From: Gemmatimonadota bacterium
GTDB lineage: Bacteria; Gemmatimonadota; Gemmatimonadetes; Gemmatimonadales; Gemmatimonadaceae
NCBI GenBank assembly: GCA_016719105.1
Contig: JADKAQ010000004.1
Location: 248,001 to 312,000 of the forward strand
DNA: 64,000 bases
Direction: 5' to 3'
Position numbers and translations under genes: made by a program. Positions 60,269 to 64,000 of the stretch are shown here, one piece after another. How positions within the stretch are numbered: the stretch's first letter is position 1; the number at the start of each line of letters is the position of its first letter. Under the pieces are notes generated by a model that worked only from the letters and a program-made list of their open reading frames with translations, searched no databases and was not told the origin of the DNA.

Positions 60269-62149
60269 CTAGCGCACGACGATCCGTCGACTCCACCGTG
60301 CGCCGTTGCCGCCTGTGGGGAGGGAGAGGATCCACTCACCCGCCGATGGCGCGGTGAAGGCGAAGTCGTACGTCTCCCCGACGTCGACCAGCACGTCGGC
60401 CTTTCGCACCGCGCGTTGCGAAGCCGGGAGGTCGGCGCCGTCCTTGGCGATCGGGCGCCACTCCGCGAGCACGCTGTCACGCGTGAGCGTGAACTGCGCC
60501 GCCTCGGCCGCCCCGATGTTGATGAAGCGCAGTCGATGCGTGTCGCCCACGCGCATCTCGATGGCGGGCGAGTGCGCCGAGTCGCCGTTCACCAGCAGGC
60601 GCATCTGGTCGCGATAGCTGTCCCACCCCACGATGTGCACGTGGTCGGTGCGGGGATCGAAGACGGTCCCCGGTTCGAGGACGACGATCGGGCCGTACAT
60701 CCCCGAGGTCAGCTGCTCCTGGTCGCGCAGGTGGGTGTGGTAGATGAAGGTCCCGGCCTTCGGCGTGCTCAATCGCGCGGTGAAGACCTCCCCCGGCAGA
60801 ACCGGGGGCGACGACATGCCGGAGGTCACCCCCCACCCGGCCACACCATCCGAATAACTCTCGAGCTCCAATCCGTGCCAGTGCACCGACGTGGCCTCGC
60901 GGAGGCGATTGTGCACGCGCACGTCGGTCGGCTGGCCGCGCGTGAGCACGAGCAGCGAGCCGGGAATCTCGGTGGAGTCGTGCGCGGGGGGCGTGGCGCC
61001 ACGCTGTAGGACGAAGCTCAGCGTGCGATCGGCATGCCCGCGTTTGGCTCCCTCCTGCACGAACAGGTCGAGCTCGCGTGGCGAGACGCGCGCCTCGCGT
61101 TCGGTGACCCCCGGCGGCATCGTGGCCTCGATGCCGAGCACCAGTCCCGCCATGTGCTGCGCGGGATCGGTCGATTCCGCGTCGTGATCATCGTGCGCCA
61201 GAGGAACGACGCGCGCGTCGGAGGCGGTCACGTGAAAGTTGATGTGGCAGTGAAAGAGCCATCGCCCCGGGCGCACCGGTGACCAGCTGACGAGCATCGT
61301 CTGGCGGGCGGACATCGCCTCGGTCACGACCAGTCGGCGCTGCTCGGCCGTATACGTGGTGTCGCTGAACGAGGTGCCCTTGCTGTCGACGCGAAAGTAG
61401 GCGCCGTGCAGGTGCATGGGATGCGGGCGACCCGTCGCGTTGATCACGCGCCAGCGTACCGTGTCGCCCACCACGACCGAGAGGCGCTCGGTCCACGGCC
61501 ACGACTTGCCGTTGATGGTGAGCGCGTTGCTGTAGCGGATGGAATCGAGCGGTTGTCCCCAGATGTTGAGCACGAAGACGCGATCGGGAACGGAGCCCTC
61601 GGGAGGATCGACGATGAAAGCGCCGCCGGCCTGGTCGTACTCCACCAGGTCGCTCGGATTCCCGATGCGCGCGCGATAGTAGTAGGTCCCGGCCGCGCCC
61701 GCGGCGAAGGTCAGCGTGCGCGCCTCGCCAGGCTGAAGGATGATGCTGTCGCGTGCGGCGGGGCGGGTGGTGAGTCCGAAGAGCGTGATGGCCGAATCGG
61801 CGAGCGCATTGTGCACGGAGGCGGAGACGATGGTCCCCGCGCGCACGCGGATGAGCGGCGCGGGGACTTGCGGCGCCCCACCCTCCTCCGCGAACGCCGC
61901 GACACGCAGGACGGGGCCGTCGGGGGCCTCCGGCGTCCAGTCGGCGAGCTGCACCACCAGTCGGAGGTGCAGGGTGTCACGCCGTACCACGCCGGCGGGG
62001 CGTGTGTTGTCGTTAGGCGAGACCGCGGCGACCGCGCGCGTGGGACGGGTGGCGGCGAGCGTCGCGGTGGCGAGGAGGGCGGCGGCGAGCAGGCCGGCAG
62101 GGAGCAGGCCGGCGGGAAGGAGGCCGAGGCCGCCGCGAGGGGAGTACAT
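60269..62149 (-). CDS. Multicopper oxidase with reversed ligand order
   Basis: A 626-residue exported oxidase with four cupredoxin-like domains. Domain 1 (about 60-180) has lost its ligands: the HWHG site reads LFGL and the later site YRARI. Domain 2 has the C-terminal-type motifs HPMHLHG (243-249) and HCHINFH (300-306), followed after a 26-residue acidic/His insertion by HMAG. Domain 3 has the N-terminal-type motifs HWHG (423-426) and HTHLRDQ (471-477). Domain 4 has no ligands. The trinuclear copper site would thus form between domains 2 and 3. Substrate unknown. Confidence 0.88.
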   Translation of the reverse strand: MYSPRGGLGLLPAGLLPAGLLAAALLATATLAATRPTRAVAAVSPNDNTRPAGVVRRDTLHLRLVVQLADWTPEAPDGPVLRVAAFAEEGGAPQVPAPLIRVRAGTIVSASVHNALADSAITLFGLTTRPAARDSIILQPGEARTLTFAAGAAGTYYYRARIGNPSDLVEYDQAGGAFIVDPPEGSVPDRVFVLNIWGQPLDSIRYSNALTINGKSWPWTERLSVVVGDTVRWRVINATGRPHPMHLHGAYFRVDSKGTSFSDTTYTAEQRRLVVTEAMSARQTMLVSWSPVRPGRWLFHCHINFHVTASDARVVPLAHDDHDAESTDPAQHMAGLVLGIEATMPPGVTEREARVSPRELDLFVQEGAKRGHADRTLSFVLQRGATPPAHDSTEIPGSLLVLTRGQPTDVRVHNRLREATSVHWHGLELESYSDGVAGWGVTSGMSSPPVLPGEVFTARLSTPKAGTFIYHTHLRDQEQLTSGMYGPIVVLEPGTVFDPRTDHVHIVGWDSYRDQMRLLVNGDSAHSPAIEMRVGDTHRLRFINIGAAEAAQFTLTRDSVLAEWRPIAKDGADLPASQRAVRKADVLVDVGETYDFAFTAPSAGEWILSLPTGGNGARWSRRIVVR

Positions 62150-62408
62150 CGGACCAGACTCCGAACGTGCGGGGGGAACGCGAGCGGAAGCATGGTCCCC
62201 GTGAGCGGCGATGGCAAGCTGAGGCCGCTAGATGGCGACCGCTCGCGCTCTCCCTTTCTCCTCGCTATCCTCCCGCCGTCGCGCGGTGCCGCCCCAACGC
62301 GCCACCGATGGCCACGATTGAGGGCGGCGGCCCCTGCGCCCTGCCTGCCGCGCCCCGGGCATCGGGTCGACTTTCCCCACGCCAGCCCACACGCCGAGGA
62401 TCCCCTCC

Positions 62409-63440
62409 ATGACGCGCCGATTGTCCGTGATTGCCACGTTCCTGCTGGGGGCATGTACGCTGCAGCGTTCGACGCCGGCCCTGTCGTCTTCCGCCGCCGG
62501 GATGGACGAGCATACGGCGCACATGAGCGCGGCCGACCGGGCGGCACCCGCGCCCTCGCGGTCGTCGGGCGATGCCACGCAGCAGGGGACCGCCGGCCTG
62601 CCGGCGAGCGCTGCCACCGCCGCCGCGCGCCTTGCGGCAACACCGCGACACGGCGAGTGGGTCCAGATCGCATGGGGGCCTGGCTCGGCCGATTCGCTCA
62701 TGGCCTGGATCGTCTATCCGAAGTCGTCGGCCAAGGCCCCCGTGGTCGTAGTGGTGCACGAGATCTTTGGACTCTCAACGTGGGTGCGCGCGGTTGCGGA
62801 CCAGGCGGCGGCCGATGGTTTCATCGCCATCGCCCCTGACTTCCTCTCGCGCGTGCGCGGCGGACCGAGCTCGGTCGAACTCGCCTCGGACACCGCCCGC
62901 CGGTTGATTGCCGGCGTCGACGCCGCCGAGCGCAATCGCGCGATCGTCGCCGCGGCCAACTACGCGATGATGCAGCCGGCCGCCCTGGCGAAGTACGCGG
63001 TCTTCGGATACTGCTGGGGGGGATCGACGACGTTCATGCACGCCGTGCATGGCGGCGTGAAGGGTTTCGCCGGCGGCGTCGCCTACTACGGCCTGCCGTA
63101 CATGACCGGTGGTTCGCCGGCCACGGAAACGGCCGCCGCCGTCCCCGCGCGCGTCAACGCCGATTCGCTGGCGAAGATCAAGGTCCCCGTGATGCTGCTC
63201 AACGGATCCAAGGACGCACGCATCGCCGCGGCCATGCCGCAGCTCGACTCCATCATGAAGTCACTCGGCAAGACCTATACAGGGGTGAACTACGAAGGGG
63301 CCGTGCACGGCTTCCTGCGCGCACAGAACGATCCCAAGCAGAAGCGCGATGAAGCCGAGGAAGCGGCCAACTTTGCCGCGACGCAGGATGCATGGCCGCG
63401 TACGCTTGCGTTTCTCAGGCAGCAGCTCGGTGTGAAGTAG
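62409..63440 (+). CDS. Dienelactone hydrolase-family lipoprotein
   Basis: A 343-residue alpha/beta-hydrolase with a signal ending at lipobox LLGAC. Low-complexity, His/Met-containing linker of about 50 residues. The catalytic triad of the dienelactone hydrolase family is visible: nucleophile Cys in GYCWGG, Asp in GSKDARI, His in GAVHGF, plus the HEIFG oxyanion region. The Cys nucleophile is normal for this family. It may hydrolyse lactones or esters in the periplasm. It is divergent from the multicopper oxidase. Confidence 0.88.
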   Translation: MTRRLSVIATFLLGACTLQRSTPALSSSAAGMDEHTAHMSAADRAAPAPSRSSGDATQQGTAGLPASAATAAARLAATPRHGEWVQIAWGPGSADSLMAWIVYPKSSAKAPVVVVVHEIFGLSTWVRAVADQAAADGFIAIAPDFLSRVRGGPSSVELASDTARRLIAGVDAAERNRAIVAAANYAMMQPAALAKYAVFGYCWGGSTTFMHAVHGGVKGFAGGVAYYGLPYMTGGSPATETAAAVPARVNADSLAKIKVPVMLLNGSKDARIAAAMPQLDSIMKSLGKTYTGVNYEGAVHGFLRAQNDPKQKRDEAEEAANFAATQDAWPRTLAFLRQQLGVK

Positions 63441-63491
63441 CACCGCGTGCACCATCACTCGCAGTCTCGAACCTCTTCCGTGGAGCGTTTC

Positions 63492-64000
63492 ATGGTTCGT
63501 CAGGCCTTGTCGGTCGTCGCGTTGACATGCGTTGCCGCTGCATCGCTTCCTGCCCAGGGGAGCGTACAGAAGTCGGCGCTGCACGACTTCCGGATCACGA
63601 CGGTTGCCTCCGGGCTCGTACAGCCGTGGTCCATCGCCTTCCTCCCCGGGGGCGACATCCTCATCACCGAGCGTCCGGGGCGGCTGCGCATCGTGCGCAA
63701 GGGGAAGCTGCTCGACGCCCCCGTCGCAGGGGTGCCGACCGTGGCGACGGCGGGGCAGGCGGGGCTGCTCGATGTCGTGCCGCACCCGAACTTTGCCAGC
63801 AATCGCCACGTCTACTTGAGCTACTCGAAGCCGATGGGCGATAGCGGGAAGACGACGACGGCGGTGGCGCGCGCGACGTTCGAGAACGACCAGCTCGTGG
63901 GGCTCACCGACATCTTCGTCGCCAAGACCAACGGCACGATCGGGCACTTCGGCTCGCGCCTGGCCTTCGATGGCAAGGGGCACCTCTTCATTACGGTGGG
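63492..64000 (+). CDS. PQQ-dependent sugar dehydrogenase, truncated by window end
   Basis: The first 169 residues of a secreted dehydrogenase. The signal peptide ends near SLPAQG. The family pattern is clear: ITTVASGLVQPWSIAFLPGGDILITERPGRLRIV, then GLLDVVPHPNFASNRHVYLSYS and a strand entering GRLAF-type blades (GSRLAFDGKGHLFITVG). It belongs to the soluble aldose sugar dehydrogenase (YliI/Asd) group, which oxidises sugars with PQQ and calcium. The frame is open to base 64000, so the C-terminal half is missing. It starts 51 nt after the dienelactone hydrolase stop. Confidence 0.88.
   Translation, partial: MVRQALSVVALTCVAAASLPAQGSVQKSALHDFRITTVASGLVQPWSIAFLPGGDILITERPGRLRIVRKGKLLDAPVAGVPTVATAGQAGLLDVVPHPNFASNRHVYLSYSKPMGDSGKTTTAVARATFENDQLVGLTDIFVAKTNGTIGHFGSRLAFDGKGHLFITV

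Noticed and set aside
1..64000. GTTAGG copies as half-sites for the DtxR/MntR regulator
   Set aside because: The hexamer resembles a half-site of the MntR box, but apart from the palindrome at 6969-6990 the copies are isolated, mostly inside genes, and not paired as inverted repeats.
1..64000. CRISPR arrays, insertion sequences or prophage
   Set aside because: No regularly spaced direct repeats, transposase, integrase or phage genes were found; the HTH at the end of the HDOD protein is a fused domain rather than an element.

Overview
The window is about 64 kb of GC-rich (roughly 70% by eye) chromosomal DNA from a diderm bacterium. Gene content suggests Gemmatimonadota: many secreted hydrolases (class C serine hydrolase, amidohydrolase, M20 peptidase, dienelactone hydrolase), a DUF5916 outer-membrane protein, several beta-barrels and lipoproteins, and dense overlapping start/stop codons. 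This assignment is inference from gene content; no rRNA is present. I see no insertion sequence, prophage, integrase or CRISPR array. Both ends cut a gene.

Layout. 1-6.9 kb: a kinase-fold-like protein, glycosyltransferase plus dicarboxylate symporter, rhodanese, Nudix hydrolase, serine hydrolase and polysaccharide deacetylase. 6.9-9.6 kb: manganese-uptake operon mntH-usp-mntR behind a DtxR/MntR-type operator. 9.7-14.2 kb: ABC transporter with two FtsX-like permeases, an ATPase and an AttH/CrtC-like protein, resembling AttEFGH. 14.2-15.9 kb: SPFH protein, ribbon-helix-helix protein and two small membrane proteins. 17.0-19.9 kb: minor-pilin cluster. 20-23 kb: SURF1, EamA transporter, MgtE. 23.3-31.2 kb: DUF5916 protein, degenerate HMA protein, 3-hydroxyisobutyrate-dehydrogenase-like enzyme, cysteine-desulfurase-like enzyme, lipoprotein, thioesterase and DUF2203. 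31.1-36.3 kb: RNase Z, KGG protein, class II photolyase, tRNA-Ala(CGC), a structured transcript-like region, a lipoprotein and tRNA-Gln(CTG). 36.6-37.6 kb: cold-shock protein and IF-1. 37.7-41.2 kb: ferredoxin, flavoprotein, membrane histidine protein and a 12-heme cytochrome c. 41.3-49.1 kb: P-loop ATPase, secreted VOC protein, then a CsgG/FlgO-like protein, beta-barrel and repeat-rich lipoprotein, and a second CsgG/FlgO-like protein. 49.2-64 kb: zinc-ribbon Ser/Thr kinase, secreted proteins, GNAT, HDOD regulator, DUF2277, porin-like barrel, amidohydrolase, M20 peptidase, multicopper oxidase, dienelactone hydrolase and a PQQ sugar dehydrogenase cut by the window end.

The best candidates for an undescribed system are the 37.7-41.2 kb operon, which could carry electrons from cytoplasmic flavin and ferredoxin through the membrane to a dodecaheme cytochrome, and the 43.2-48.2 kb CsgG-like/barrel/repeat-lipoprotein operon. 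At DNA level the most striking signal is the recurrent hexamer GTTAGG/CCTAAC. It holds nearly every TTA codon I found and several stop codons, including two convergent gene pairs that stop on both strands inside one copy.
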